A DNA stretch of 38,801 bases from Opitutaceae bacterium (GCA_014879845.1 JACSRI010000141.1:1-38801), one strand, 5' to 3'; shown: positions 8,501-16,480, counted from the first letter of the stretch. Numbers and translations are program-made. The notes: a model not told the origin generated them from the sequence alone.

Positions 8501-10116
8501 GGATCGTCTCCGGCCGGCCCGCTGGACCTTCGAGCAGCGAACTCAAAGCGACAGTCGTCGACGGAACGACCGCCACGCTGTTTCCGCCGCCGTGGCGCAT
8601 GGTCGTTCAGTACGAAAACGCGAGCGGTTGGTTCTGGTGGCCGATAGAAATACGCGTAGTCCGGCCCGGCGACATTCTCATCACCACCCAACCTGCGGAC
8701 CAAACGATCGCCGAGGGCGGCACGGCTTCGTTCAGCATCGCGGCAGCGGGCACCGGCCCTCTCAGCTACAGCTGGTACGAGTTCGGTCCAAGCGTCGGAA
8801 GCGGGTTCACGCGGATCGCTGGTGCCAACTCACCCACGCTCACTTTCCCGTCCGTGCCGAATTCGAAAACGGGATACAGCTATGCGTGTGCGGTCCAGAA
8901 CGAATCGGGAGGATTGGCTATGTCCGCTCGGGCGATACTCTCGATCGGCGGGACACCGCCCACCATCGTCCAACAACCGAACTCACAGAACGTCGCTGCC
9001 GGTCAACCCGCGACACTCAGTGCCTCGGTGGACGCCCTTGCCGGCGCGATCTACCAATGGCAGATCCTCGCTCAGCCGCTGGGCGCTAGTTCCGCATTCA
9101 GTCTGAAACCCGCCTCGGCCACCTGGGTCGACATACCTGGCGCAACGCAAAGCACCTACACCGTCCCGAGCGCCCAGGCTTTCACCTCGGGCACGTATCG
9201 CCTCATAATCACGGTCGGGGGCCTCTCGACGGCAAGCGATCCGGCCACGATCACCGTCACCGCTCCGCCGCCGTCGGACGCACGGCTGCTCAATCTCTCC
9301 ACGCGCGCGCTCTGCCAGACGGGGGACAGCATCGTCATCCCGGGTTTCGTCATTTCGGGCACCGGCACGAAGAAGATCCTCATCCGCGGCGTGGGCCCGC
9401 GACTCGCCACGCTGGGTGTCCCCGGGGCGCTGCCCGACCCGACGCTCACGCTCAAGCGCGACACCGGCGGCGGAGTCTACGTGACCCTCGATCAGAATGA
9501 CGACTGGAGCACCAACACGAACAAGGCCGAGATCATCACGGTCTCTGCGCAGGTCTTCGCGTTCTCGCTGCCCGACGGCAGCAAGGACTCCGCGCTGCTC
9601 GTGAACCTGCCCGCCGGCTCCTACACCGTGCCCACCGCCGGCGTCGACGACGTGACCGGCGTGAGCCTGGTCGAGCTCTACGACGCCGACGTCGGTTCTC
9701 CCGGCGCACGGCTGATCAATATCTCCAACCGCGGTTTCGTCGGCGTGGGCGGCCAGATCATGATTCCGGGCTTCGTCGTATCCGACGAGGGCTCACGCAC
9801 CTTCCTGATTCGCGCCGTCGGGCCGCGCCTGACGACATTCGGCGTCCAGGGCGTGCTCGAGGATCCGGAGTTCACCGTCTACCGTCGCGAGAACGGCATC
9901 GACTACCCGATCCTGTCCAACGACGACTGGGGCACCGGCGCCGACGCCTCACAAACCGCCGCCGTCGCCCGCCAGGTCTTCGCCTTCTCCTTGGTCGAGG
10001 GCAGCAAGGACGCCGCGTTCGTCGTCACCCTGCCGCCCGGAGCCTACACCGTCAACGCCCGCGGCAAGAACGGCTCCACGGGCGTCGCGCTCGTCGAGGT
10101 CTATCTCGTGCCGTGA
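5551..10116 (+). CDS. secreted beta-propeller / Ig-domain protein with duplicated C-terminal module
   Basis: A 1521-residue exported protein. ATG 5551 gives a short signal peptide (MRLVFPCIAVCALSHLSYA, cut before A-P-K); upstream in-frame codons look non-coding. Residues about 25-920 contain about ten repeats of the type 'V.AL.V.G..LYVGG.F....R..LAA.D..TG....WNP', which resembles delta-60 (DUF5122) beta-propeller repeats. A cadherin/Ig-like segment near 950-1010 contains 'MTFDAATGIVSGRP', and two Ig-like domains follow at about 1041-1135 and 1140-1240. The end is a tandem duplication of a 135-140-residue module (about 1243-1380 and 1385-1521) with 'IPGFVIS..GTK..LIR.VGPRL', 'NDDW', 'VFAFSL..GSKD' and a 'TGV.LVE.Y' end. 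The same pair ends the protein at 17819-19702. Likely role: surface or extracellular recognition; no catalytic motif seen. Divergent from the kinase gene, which may control it. Confidence 0.88.
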   Translation: MRLVFPCIAVCALSHLSYAAPKLPATDGPINAVLVDGDVTYIGGEFSTVAEDLGYAQFFDATSGALLRNFPYVDGLVHAAVPDGAGGFYIGGEFMRVGGIECRRLARIRADGTVDTTFSASVDGNPSSFWRPRNFVAGSVSGDYDGAGEQRHASSAVHSLLLVGDTLYVGGYFSQVSGSVRLSLAAVDATTGAVRAFNPCVEMERLGGDPNGRAIHPGLVLSLAERGGTLYVGGEFFLLNRDQTTMVGGVQRLNLAAVNRTTGVATPWNPNAALASKIAGGDWTIPGGTPQRPADIRDHYVVVTAIDTDIDSVYVGGRSWRTKYVGGTSLRSFYFADATTPLNGPLARIDRTSGETSATWRTSTITESDATVMSLFVHAGRVHIAGKLPIGPWTYNVIDASVMTSVLTGSDLGEVSPGIVGSNAGFDQRHFRMFHDGATVWFAGYAYLPSHPSDGGDLNRGVGVWSVANHGISPTFSGWRPEFRPSGYNQGLMTNGTFSHPYNGQTMTVARSGGVVFAGSTSAAPFFHHRACFAAIETSTGRVLPQAAGVLQFSGSGRERINALAKVGTRIYAGGVFNTAFNGTTAPGSLTMDNTTYNLCAIVPSSSPGGQLSVANCVGFGGEVHALAVDGTDLLVGGAFIDQRVRFTGTPSSAIGSTVDAKRFVCRVDTTIHWAVELAPGDSVVVIGRPKDYNPNPNGTVRTLAVADDQLFLGGHFTNLGGTVSRRGLAAVHRVTGQPLAFDAGIDANDNRPVTSVVVDQSTVWVAGGFKGEGSVAAGLARRDYAAAFDRTTGSLRPWNPAPDGPVRDIGLDQSAGVVYIAGRFARVLGSTSRYDAAAWRTNDLQLLAWNPFSTADRLGESGGARHLVVHPDAVQIFRQRWGAADTGYDDAGTFAPRLPDNWRTTMARHAPLGGVPATPGRSAVCTTAKADAFAPAVVPVQPQLRYLELAHGESAAVTLNRTGLRAIQVHGAPYGMTFDAATGIVSGRPAGPSSSELKATVVDGTTATLFPPPWRMVVQYENASGWFWWPIEIRVVRPGDILITTQPADQTIAEGGTASFSIAAAGTGPLSYSWYEFGPSVGSGFTRIAGANSPTLTFPSVPNSKTGYSYACAVQNESGGLAMSARAILSIGGTPPTIVQQPNSQNVAAGQPATLSASVDALAGAIYQWQILAQPLGASSAFSLKPASATWVDIPGATQSTYTVPSAQAFTSGTYRLIITVGGLSTASDPATITVTAPPPSDARLLNLSTRALCQTGDSIVIPGFVISGTGTKKILIRGVGPRLATLGVPGALPDPTLTLKRDTGGGVYVTLDQNDDWSTNTNKAEIITVSAQVFAFSLPDGSKDSALLVNLPAGSYTVPTAGVDDVTGVSLVELYDADVGSPGARLINISNRGFVGVGGQIMIPGFVVSDEGSRTFLIRAVGPRLTTFGVQGVLEDPEFTVYRRENGIDYPILSNDDWGTGADASQTAAVARQVFAFSLVEGSKDAAFVVTLPPGAYTVNARGKNGSTGVALVEVYLVP

Positions 10117-10237
10117 GTTCGCGCGACCTTGAGGCAGGCTCCCCGCGCGGGATCTGTCGGCCGCACTGGCGCCGCCGGCCGTGATCTCGATGGTCGGGCC
10201 GCACCATGGGGCAGCCATGGTGGCCAGCCCGTTCAGT
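10117..10237. other. convergent intergenic spacer, nothing recognised
   Basis: 121 bases between the stop of the secreted propeller protein and the stop of the tau frame of dnaX. It is GC-rich, with short self-complementary words such as GCCGCACTGGCGCCGCCGGC, but no hairpin followed by a T-run on either strand. Confidence 0.4.
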
Positions 10238-10732
10238 TCAGCGCAGCTGTTCCGGCGTGATGCGGCGGACCGCGCGGAAGCGGGCGCGGAAGAGTTGATC
10301 GAGCGCGTCTTTCGTCTCGGCGGGAATCTTCGCCACCATCTCCTCGAGGGGAGGTGGCGGCTTGAGTTCCGAGATCGGGGTGGAATCGCCGCGCTCGACG
10401 TCGCGGTGCGCGAGGACGGAGCGCGGCACCACCGTCGTGGCGCTCTCGAAACTCTCATCGGAGAGCGGAGTATCGGACAGGGCGTCGAGGTCGTCGGACG
10501 ACGCCGGTGTCTGGACACGCGGCGCCGCAGCAACAGGAACCGGTGCAGCATCGGCGGCGCTCACCCGGGCGACGGGGCGCGGAGACCGCAGCTGCGCGAG
10601 AAACGGTGCGGGGCTGGCGCCGGCGTTGGACGGAAGACTCTTCGCCGCCGCAGGTGGCTCCACACTCGGCGGAGGCGTCGGCGAGGCCTCCCTACCGTCG
10701 GACTCCGACCTCTCCGCTACTTTTTTTTTTCG
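10238..10732 (-). CDS. dnaX: tau-specific C-terminal extension of DnaX, reached by a -1 shift
   Basis: This frame continues dnaX after the A10 run. Read from the slippery site it gives '[12 protein letters not shown]', then a Pro/Ala/Ser-rich linker and a short C-terminal block ending '[43 protein letters not shown]', which is followed by TGA at 10238-10240. It lacks a start of its own and is meaningful only as part of a full-length product of about 535 residues (from GTG 11844). In bacteria tau carries C-terminal domains that bind DnaB helicase and the polymerase alpha subunit; this extension is about 160 residues and its terminal block could serve that role (inference). The codon bias stays strong past the gamma stop, which argues that the frame is translated. 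Confidence 0.75.
   Translation of the reverse strand, partial: RKKKVAERSESDGREASPTPPPSVEPPAAAKSLPSNAGASPAPFLAQLRSPRPVARVSAADAAPVPVAAAPRVQTPASSDDLDALSDTPLSDESFESATTVVPRSVLAHRDVERGDSTPISELKPPPPLEEMVAKIPAETKDALDQLFRARFRAVRRITPEQLR
10697..10730 (-). promoter_or_regulatory. dnaX slippery site: A10 run followed by a small hairpin
   Basis: On the coding strand the sequence reads GGCGAAAAAAAAAAGTAG: ten A residues (complement of T10 at 10721-10730), with the gamma stop TAG directly after the next G. Eleven bases after the A-run is a short perfect hairpin, GTCGG-AGT-CCGAC (10697-10709). Both -1 ribosomal frameshifting (as in E. coli dnaX) and transcriptional slippage adding one A (as described for Thermus dnaX) would lead into the open tau frame. 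The run is the longest homopolymer I noticed in this GC-rich window. Confidence 0.75.
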
Positions 10733-11844
10733 CCGGAGGCGCCCAGCGTCGCGATCTCGCGGATGAGCGTGTCGATGGCGCGCGCGCGGCACTCCTCGAC
10801 GGCGCGGAGCATGGAGACCTCGAAGTTGGCCTTCTCGTTGAGGCCGAACTTGAGACTGCCCTCGCTCGAGCGCAGGGCGTCGAGCAGGCGCGAGAGCGAC
10901 TCGACCGTGAGCGGGGCTCCGAGCTGCGCGCTCGTGCCCTTGTGGCGCACGGCATCGAGCAACACGGTGCGCGTGCGCACCTGCAGGTCGGTGACGAGGC
11001 GGACGAAGTCGCGGCCGTTGGCGTCGAAGTCGTCGACGAGCGCGGAGATGGCGGCGTAGTCGGCGGTGACGACAGCCTTGAGCAGCGCGTTGACCTGATC
11101 GGGTGCCACGAGCCCGTAGACCTCGAGCACGTCGGCCTCGGTCACGGTGTCGCCGCAGAAGGCGATCATCTGGTCGAGGATTGACTGCGAGTCGCGCATG
11201 CCGCCGGCGGCCAGGCGGGCGATGGCGGCGAGGGCGGCGGGCTCGACCTGGATCTTCTCCGCCTGCGCGATCTGGGTGAGGCGGGCCACGATCACCTCGT
11301 CGGCAATGGGCTTGAGGTCGAAGCGCTGGCAGCGCGACACGATCGTCGGCAGGACTTTCTCCGCCTCGGTCGTGGCGAAGATGAACTTCACGTGCGGCGG
11401 CGGCTCCTCGAGCGTCTTGAGCAGCGCGTTGAACGCCGCGGCCGAGAGCATGTGCACCTCGTCGATGATGTAGATCTTGAACTTGCCGTCGGCTGCGCCG
11501 TAGCGGACGTCGTCGCGCAGGTTGCGCACCTGCTCCACGCCGTTGTTCGAGGCGCCGTCGATCTCGAGCACGTCCATCGACGTGCCGTCGGTGATCGAGA
11601 CGCAGGCCGGGCAGACGCCGCAGGGCTGGACGGTGGGGCCGTTCTTGCAGTTGAGCGCCTTGGCGAAAATGCGCGCGGTGGTCGTCTTGCCCGTGCCGCG
11701 CGGTCCGACGAAGAGATAGGCGTGCGCGATGCGGTTGCGCAGGATGGCGTTCTTCAGCGTGCGCACCACATGGTCCTGCCCGGAGACCTCGTCAAAGGTC
11801 TGGGGGCGCCATTTGCGCGCGATCACCTGATAGCCGGAAGACAC
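10717..11844 (-). CDS. dnaX: DNA polymerase III gamma subunit (clamp loader), unslipped dnaX product
   Basis: The clamp-loader ATPase of DNA polymerase III. The GTG at 11844 was chosen because GGAG lies eight bases upstream and the family consensus begins right there ('[22 protein letters not shown]'). The 375 residues show Walker A GPRGTGKT (47-54), zinc-binding Cys66, Cys75, Cys78 and Cys81, Walker B 'IIDEVH' (126-131) and the SRC motif with arginine finger (S170-R171-C172). The frame stops at TAG (10719-10717) immediately after 'GEKKK', encoded by ten A residues on this strand, so direct translation gives a gamma-sized protein and a -1 shift gives tau. The SRP RNA gene lies 216 bases upstream on the same strand, a frequent neighbour of dnaX. 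Confidence 0.93.
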   Translation of the reverse strand: MSSGYQVIARKWRPQTFDEVSGQDHVVRTLKNAILRNRIAHAYLFVGPRGTGKTTTARIFAKALNCKNGPTVQPCGVCPACVSITDGTSMDVLEIDGASNNGVEQVRNLRDDVRYGAADGKFKIYIIDEVHMLSAAAFNALLKTLEEPPPHVKFIFATTEAEKVLPTIVSRCQRFDLKPIADEVIVARLTQIAQAEKIQVEPAALAAIARLAAGGMRDSQSILDQMIAFCGDTVTEADVLEVYGLVAPDQVNALLKAVVTADYAAISALVDDFDANGRDFVRLVTDLQVRTRTVLLDAVRHKGTSAQLGAPLTVESLSRLLDALRSSEGSLKFGLNEKANFEVSMLRAVEECRARAIDTLIREIATLGASGEKKK

Positions 11845-12060
11845 GCGGTCCACTCCATGGTGTGGGGAGTGAAAGTGAAGGGGAAAGTGTGCGGGGAGTG
11901 AAAGTGCGCGAGAGAGCGAAGGTGCTGGAACGCGGGCGCGCCGTGAGGACGAGTCTTGTCGTGTCGACGGCACGTGCGGACTCCGGAAAAAGCGCACCAT
12001 CCCTGCCGTTGCTCGCACTTTCCCTCTCAGCCCCGCGCCACGCGCGGAGGAGGAAAAGGT

Positions 12061-12160
<100 letters not shown>

Positions 12161-12405
12161 GAGGGCGGACCGTGGACACCGCCGTCAGGCGTTTCAACCT
12201 CAAATAGACCCGAGGTGTCGCAGGCGCCACGCATGCGATCTCATCCGCCAGCGCCGACCTCACCGTCGGCACGATCGACAATGCCAGGTTCGTCCCCGCG
12301 AGTCCATGCAGCCCGGGCTGAGCCAGGCTCCGTCGCGTGCGTCGAAGGCGTGCACAGCAGCTCGCCCTCCAGAAGGTCCCACGTCGCGTCAGCCGGCCCA
12401 CCCAC
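12161..12405. other. 245-bp spacer upstream of the SRP RNA gene, no gene seen
   Basis: The region between the GNAT stop and the SRP RNA 5' end contains the SRP RNA promoter region at its left side. Short frames cross it but none has a recognisable product or start signal, and no tRNA-like cloverleaf could be built. Confidence 0.4.
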
Positions 12406-12942
12406 TCAGCACGCCAAATCGCGATAGAAGATCGTCGTGGCGCAAGACCCACCGGCCGGGAACAAGGCGTAGTTCGGCACCACGCCGACGCGCACCCAGC
12501 CGAGTCGCGCGTAGAGCCGTTCGGCGTCGCCCCCGGACACGGTGTCGAGCACGAGGAGCGTCTTGCCGCAGGCGCGCGCCAGGCCCTCGGCCGCGCCCAT
12601 GAGCGCCTCGCCCAGTCCCTGTCGACGCGCGCGCCGGTGCACGAGCATCTTGGCGAGGTCGGCGCGGTGCGGTTGGTTCTCGGGCAGGGCGAGGACGAGT
12701 TGGACCGTGCCGCAGACGCCCTGCGCATCCTCGGCCACGAGCACGGCGCGCTCGCCTGCCGCCACGCCCTCGGCCACGTGGCGCCAGAACGCGAGCGCGC
12801 GCTCCCGCGGGAACGGATGCATGAAGCTCACGGAGGCGCCGCCGTTGACGCAGTCGATGAGCACGTCGGCGAGGCCGTCGACCAACGTGTCGTCGAGCAC
12901 GACGGGGCGGCGGATGGTCCACGTGCGGTGGGTCGGGATCAT
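12406..12942 (-). CDS. GNAT family N-acetyltransferase
   Basis: A 178-residue acetyltransferase that uses acetyl-CoA; the acceptor is unknown. The fold is seen as the central strand 'AVLVAEDAQGVCGTVQLVLALP' (about 66-87), the strand 'ADLAKMLVHRRARRQGLGEALM' (94-115) with the acetyl-CoA loop RRQGLG, and the C-terminal 'LLVLDTVSGGDAERLYARLGWVRVGVVPNYALFPAGG' (about 127-162). This last part, with 'LDT..G..AE.LY..lGW...G.vP.YA', is typical of acetyltransferases related to phosphinothricin/antibiotic type small-molecule GNATs. ATG 12942 fits the family length; a longer frame upstream reads as low-complexity Arg-rich sequence. No Shine-Dalgarno is visible. It is divergent from the bifunctional nuclease gene and apparently monocistronic. 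Confidence 0.85.
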   Translation of the reverse strand: MIPTHRTWTIRRPVVLDDTLVDGLADVLIDCVNGGASVSFMHPFPRERALAFWRHVAEGVAAGERAVLVAEDAQGVCGTVQLVLALPENQPHRADLAKMLVHRRARRQGLGEALMGAAEGLARACGKTLLVLDTVSGGDAERLYARLGWVRVGVVPNYALFPAGGSCATTIFYRDLAC

Positions 12943-13268
12943 GGGTGCATGGGGCGGGACACGGCGATCGGTCCCCGGTTCGGCGCTTCGCCCGCCGGGG
13001 GCGAACCTGTCCAGCAGCCTCGATGCCACGCGCTGGAAGCCGTGGCCGGGGTTGCGCCGCGGACCGTTTCCCATTCTCCGCCGCTCCATGCCCAGCCTGC
13101 GCATGCTTCGACGGATGATCTTCGACGGACGCGGTCCGCCGCCACCTCCGGCCGTCCCAGGCAGGCGGCGGAGGCCTCGTCCCGACCGGCTCGCGCCGGC
13201 CACCGCTCCCTGAAGTCCTTGTGTACATGCCGCTTGCCGACCTCGGGTTCCGGGGCATTGTTCGCCGC
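12943..13268. other. divergent intergenic region with GC-rich hairpins
   Basis: 326 bases between the divergent GNAT and nuclease genes, so it must hold both promoters. A perfect 9-bp stem TCCGCCGCC (13135-13143) / GGCGGCGGA (13164-13172) with a 20-base loop, and a second short one, CCGG-CTCGCG-CCGG (13184-13197), are present. The first hairpin's right side runs on into GGAGGCCTCGTCCC, a loose match to the dispersed repeat found at 24218-24297. No gene or clear promoter recognised. Confidence 0.45.
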
Positions 13269-13751
13269 ATGAAGAACGAGGTGGTGGAGGTCAGCGTCAA
13301 AGGCGTCATGCCCACGGGCACGGGATGCGCGGTTTTTCTCGGCGACGACGAGAAGAACTTCGTCATCTACGTGGATTCCGGCGTCGGCAACGCCATCTCC
13401 ATGAGCCTCCACGGCGTGAAGCGCGACCGTCCGCTCACGCACGACCTGATGTGCAGCATCTTCCTCGGCCTGGGCGTGACCCTCGAGCGCATCGTCATCA
13501 ACGACGTGAGCGAGAGCACGTTCTTCGCGCGCATCATCCTCAAGATGGAGAACGAGCTGGGCAAGAAGCTCATCGAGATCGACGCCCGCCCCAGCGACTC
13601 CATCGCCCTCGCCCTCCAGCTCAAGCGCCCGATCCTCGTCGCCAAGCACGTCTACGACGGCACCGAGGACATGACCGAGATCCTCGAGCGCGTGCTCAAG
13701 CAGCAGAGCGAAGAGGCCGAAGGCAGCGACGACGACGACGAGCAGACCTGA
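13269..13751 (+). CDS. bifunctional nuclease family protein (DUF151)
   Basis: A 160-residue protein of the DUF151/bifunctional nuclease (BFN) family. Characteristic stretches are the N-terminal 'EVVEVSVKGVMPTGTGCAVFLGDDEKNFVIYVD', 'GNAISMSLHGVKRDRPLTHDLM' and 'IDARPSDSIALAL', which is the most conserved block of the family and probably part of the active site. Some plant BFN members have reported DNase and RNase activity; the bacterial role is not settled. The C-terminus is a run of acidic residues ('EEAEGSDDDDEQT') after the domain. ATG 13269 was chosen because the family begins at 'MKNEVVEV'; ATG 13227 and GTG 13221 lie in frame upstream. The dihydrouridine synthase gene follows in the same direction after 161 bases. 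Confidence 0.92.
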   Translation: MKNEVVEVSVKGVMPTGTGCAVFLGDDEKNFVIYVDSGVGNAISMSLHGVKRDRPLTHDLMCSIFLGLGVTLERIVINDVSESTFFARIILKMENELGKKLIEIDARPSDSIALALQLKRPILVAKHVYDGTEDMTEILERVLKQQSEEAEGSDDDDEQT

Positions 13752-13865
13752 CGCGCCGGGAGCGGTCGACCGAAGGAGTCTCGCGATCGGCCGCCCGGGG
13801 CATCGCCCGAGCCACCACCCGCTGGCGGAGTCGGCCTGTGGGCGCCGGAAGCGCCGGTGTTGCAT

Positions 13866-13908
13866 GTTTCCGCGTTTCCCTCTTTCTGCGTTTCCCACGT
13901 TTCCGCCT
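13866..13908 (+). repeat. short GTTTCC-rich tract before the Dus start
   Basis: Four GTTTCC words stand within about 40 bases in the pyrimidine-rich leader just before ATG 13913. No purine-rich ribosome binding site lies between this tract and the start. It may be simple-sequence drift or an untranslated leader element. Confidence 0.4.
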
Positions 13909-13912
13909 CCGC

Positions 13913-15025
13913 ATGTCCACGACGCATCCCGCCCTCGCCCGCCTGCCCGCGCTCATCGCGCCCGGCCAGCCGCCGACGGCACTCGCGCCGATGCAGGATG
14001 TCACGGATCTGCCGTTCATGACGGCGATCGGCGAGTGTGGCGCGCCGGACTGGTTCTTCACCGAGTACTTCCGCGTGACTGAGACCTCGCGCCTCGAGAA
14101 ACACATCCTGCGCTCGATCACCGAGAATCCCACCGGCCGGCCGGTCTTCGCGCAGCTCATCGGTGAGAATCTCCCGGCCCTGCGCCGCGCCGCCACCGAA
14201 CTGCTCAAGCACCCGGTCGCCGCGATCGACCTGAACATGGGCTGCCCCGCGCCCAAGGTGTACAAGAAGAATGTCGGCGGCGGCCTGCTGCGCGATCTGC
14301 CGAAGGTCGACGCCATCCTCGGCACCCTGCGCGACGCCGTCACCACGCGCCCGTTCACGGTCAAGACGCGTATCGGTTTCGAGGACACGCGCAGCTTCGA
14401 GTCGCTGCTCGACCTGATCAACAAGCACCAGGTCGACCTGCTCAGCCTGCACGGTCGCACGGTGAAGGAGCTCTACCGCTCGGAGGTGCACTACGATTAC
14501 ATCGCGCGCGCCGCCGAACGCGTCGCCTGCCCCGTGCTGGCCAACGGCAATATCACCTCGGCCGAAAAGGCCGCCGCAGTCGTCACGGAGACGCGCTGCG
14601 CGGGCGTGATGATCGGCCGCTCCGCCATCCGCAATCCCTGGATCTTCCGGCAGGTGCGCGAGCGTTTCGCGGGCCAGCCCGTCACGCGCGTGTACCTGCG
14701 GGAGGTGCGCGCCTACGTCGACCGGCTCTGGACCGTGACCGACACGCCCGGCATCCCTGAGCGCGCCCGTGTCGGCAAGATGAAGAAATACCTCAACTTC
14801 GTCGGCCAGGCGATGGACGCCGGCGGTGCCTTCCTTGCGGCCATGCGGCCGACGGCCACTGCGGCCGAACTCTTCGCGGTGTGCGACCAGCACATGCTGG
14901 CCGAGCCGGACGCCCTCTTCGCCGACGAGCCGTTTGCCGGCGTGATCGCCCGCCCGAATTGCGAGACGCCGCATCCCGGACCGGACGCCGACGAGGCGTG
15001 CTCGCTGGATACGATCACGGCGTGA
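13913..15025 (+). CDS. tRNA-dihydrouridine synthase
   Basis: A 370-residue FMN enzyme that reduces uridines to dihydrouridine in tRNA D-loops using NAD(P)H. The TIM barrel shows 'LAPMQDVTDLPFM' (24-36), the catalytic-Cys motif 'NMGCPAPKVYKKNVGGGLL' with C111, K151 in 'VKTRIGFED', H180 in 'SLHGRT', 'ANGNI' and the phosphate-binding 'GVMIGRSAIRNPWIF'. The C-terminal helical domain follows from about residue 255. Sequence alone does not fix which Dus subfamily (A, B or C) applies; the NMGCPA form fits DusB-like proteins best. ATG 13913 is chosen as the first good start before the conserved barrel; the long frame upstream is the shadow of the nuclease gene. There is no Shine-Dalgarno. Confidence 0.93.
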   Translation: MSTTHPALARLPALIAPGQPPTALAPMQDVTDLPFMTAIGECGAPDWFFTEYFRVTETSRLEKHILRSITENPTGRPVFAQLIGENLPALRRAATELLKHPVAAIDLNMGCPAPKVYKKNVGGGLLRDLPKVDAILGTLRDAVTTRPFTVKTRIGFEDTRSFESLLDLINKHQVDLLSLHGRTVKELYRSEVHYDYIARAAERVACPVLANGNITSAEKAAAVVTETRCAGVMIGRSAIRNPWIFRQVRERFAGQPVTRVYLREVRAYVDRLWTVTDTPGIPERARVGKMKKYLNFVGQAMDAGGAFLAAMRPTATAAELFAVCDQHMLAEPDALFADEPFAGVIARPNCETPHPGPDADEACSLDTITA

Positions 15026-15035
15026 GCGAATGGCC

Positions 15036-15087
15036 GCGCCTGGCAAGCGCGGCAACCAGGCGCAGGGGGACGCGATGAGCGCATCGC
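15036..15087. terminator. two adjacent hairpins after the Dus gene
   Basis: GCGCCTGG (15036-15043) pairs with CCAGGCGC (15056-15063) over a 12-base loop, and GCGATG (15072-15077) pairs with CATCGC (15082-15087) over AGCG. They start ten bases after the stop codon. No T-run follows, so intrinsic termination is only possible, not shown. Confidence 0.35.
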
Positions 15088-15175
15088 ACGCTCCAAAGCC
15101 CCGTTTGCCACACGCGGCCTTCGGTTTTCTTCATCGCCCCGGCATCCGCTTTGGCTAGCTTGCCTCCACTCGCCC

Positions 15176-16453
15176 ATGCCTTTCCCGGACGTCGCCTCTC
15201 CCAACTCATTTGCCTTCTGGCACGACCTTGCCGCGCGCAGTCCTGGAGATGCAGCGCGGTTGTTCCACCGGCGCGTCGCCGCCTTGGATGAGACCGAACG
15301 TCGCGCGATCTTCGCCTTCGTGCCGGACGAGAAGGCACTCGCCCATGCTTTCGAGACCGGGGTCCGCCACGGCGGCCCGCTCGCGGGCGTTCCGTTCGTG
15401 GTGAAGGATCTTTTCTCGATCGAAGGTCACAAGGTCGGCGCCGGCTCGCGTTTTCTCGCCTCGCAGCGCGAACCCGAGGTGATCGATGCGCCGATCGTGC
15501 GGCGACTCCGCCACGAGGGCGCGGTGTTCGCCGGCATCACGCACCTGCACGAGTTCGCCTACGGTATCACGGGCGAGAATCCACATTTTGGTGACTGCCC
15601 GAATCCCCGGCTGCCCGGGCGCGTGACCGGCGGTTCGAGCAGCGGCTCGGTCGCGTGCGTGGCCGGCGGAATCGCACCCCTCGGCATCGGCACCGACACC
15701 GGCGGTTCGATCCGGTTGCCGGCGGCATTCTGCGGCGTGTGGGGTCACCGCGGCGAGCCGTACGCGGAGTTCACCGAGCACTGCTTTCCGCTCGCACCGA
15801 GCTTCGACACGGCGGGCTGGTTCACCACGACCCTGCACGACCTGACCACAACGATGCGCGCCCTCTACGGGCCGGCTCCCTTTCGGCCGACGAACAAGCC
15901 GCTCGGCCGGGTCCCCGCCCTGCTCCTACCGTCCGAGCTCGACCCCACGTATGCCCAGCACCTCGATGCCGCCGCACGGGAAATCTCCGAGGCGCTGCCC
16001 GACGACCTCCTGCGCCAGTTTCTCGATGCCACGGCCGACGCTGCCAATGCCTTCGCCGTGATCCAGGGCGTGGAGGCATCGTCGATCCACGCGCCATGGA
16101 TCGATCCATTGCGCGAGGAATACGATCCGGTAGTCTGGGGCCGGCTCGACCGCGGCCGCAAGCGCACCGAGGCCGAACTCGCCGCCGCTCAGGTCACACG
16201 AGACCGGATACACCGGGCCTTCGCCGACATCTTCACCCAGTTCAGCGGCCTCGTCCTGCCGGCGGCGCCGTTTCCGGCGTTGACCAAGGCCGGCTGCACC
16301 GAGGAAGCGCGCCGCCGCATCCTGCAGCTCACGTCGCCCTGCAGTCACGCGGCCCTGCCCGCCCTGGCCGTGCCCGTGGCGCTGCCCGGCGGCGCCTGGA
16401 GCGCGCTGCAGGTCATCACGCCCGGGCCCCAGGACGCGCTGGGCCTGGTGTAG
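15176..16453 (+). CDS. amidase signature family hydrolase
   Basis: A 425-residue amidase with the Ser-cis-Ser-Lys triad: K77 in 'VPFVVKDLFSI', cis-Ser in 'GGSSSGS' (152-158), and nucleophile S178 in 'GIGTDTGGSIR'. The enzyme hydrolyses a C-N bond of an amide; the substrate is unknown. The early part resembles allophanate-hydrolase (AtzF) and biuret-amidase types ('G.PLAGVPFVVKDLFSIEG'), but the usual 'G.KPT.GRVS' block after the nucleophile is replaced here by 'CGVWGHRGEPYAEFTEHCFPLAPSFDTAG', so it is a divergent member. It is not GatA: no gatB or gatC neighbour and it is shorter than usual. ATG 15176 has no clear Shine-Dalgarno. The downstream lpxB is convergent, with stops 27 bases apart. 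Confidence 0.88.
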   Translation: MPFPDVASPNSFAFWHDLAARSPGDAARLFHRRVAALDETERRAIFAFVPDEKALAHAFETGVRHGGPLAGVPFVVKDLFSIEGHKVGAGSRFLASQREPEVIDAPIVRRLRHEGAVFAGITHLHEFAYGITGENPHFGDCPNPRLPGRVTGGSSSGSVACVAGGIAPLGIGTDTGGSIRLPAAFCGVWGHRGEPYAEFTEHCFPLAPSFDTAGWFTTTLHDLTTTMRALYGPAPFRPTNKPLGRVPALLLPSELDPTYAQHLDAAAREISEALPDDLLRQFLDATADAANAFAVIQGVEASSIHAPWIDPLREEYDPVVWGRLDRGRKRTEAELAAAQVTRDRIHRAFADIFTQFSGLVLPAAPFPALTKAGCTEEARRRILQLTSPCSHAALPALAVPVALPGGAWSALQVITPGPQDALGLV

Positions 16454-16480
16454 TCGGCCGGCCGAGCTGACCGGTTCGGC

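Noticed and set aside
12161-12405. Possible tRNA or small RNA beside the SRP RNA
   Set aside because: No T-loop (GGTTCGA) in a cloverleaf context and no conserved RNA motif could be found.
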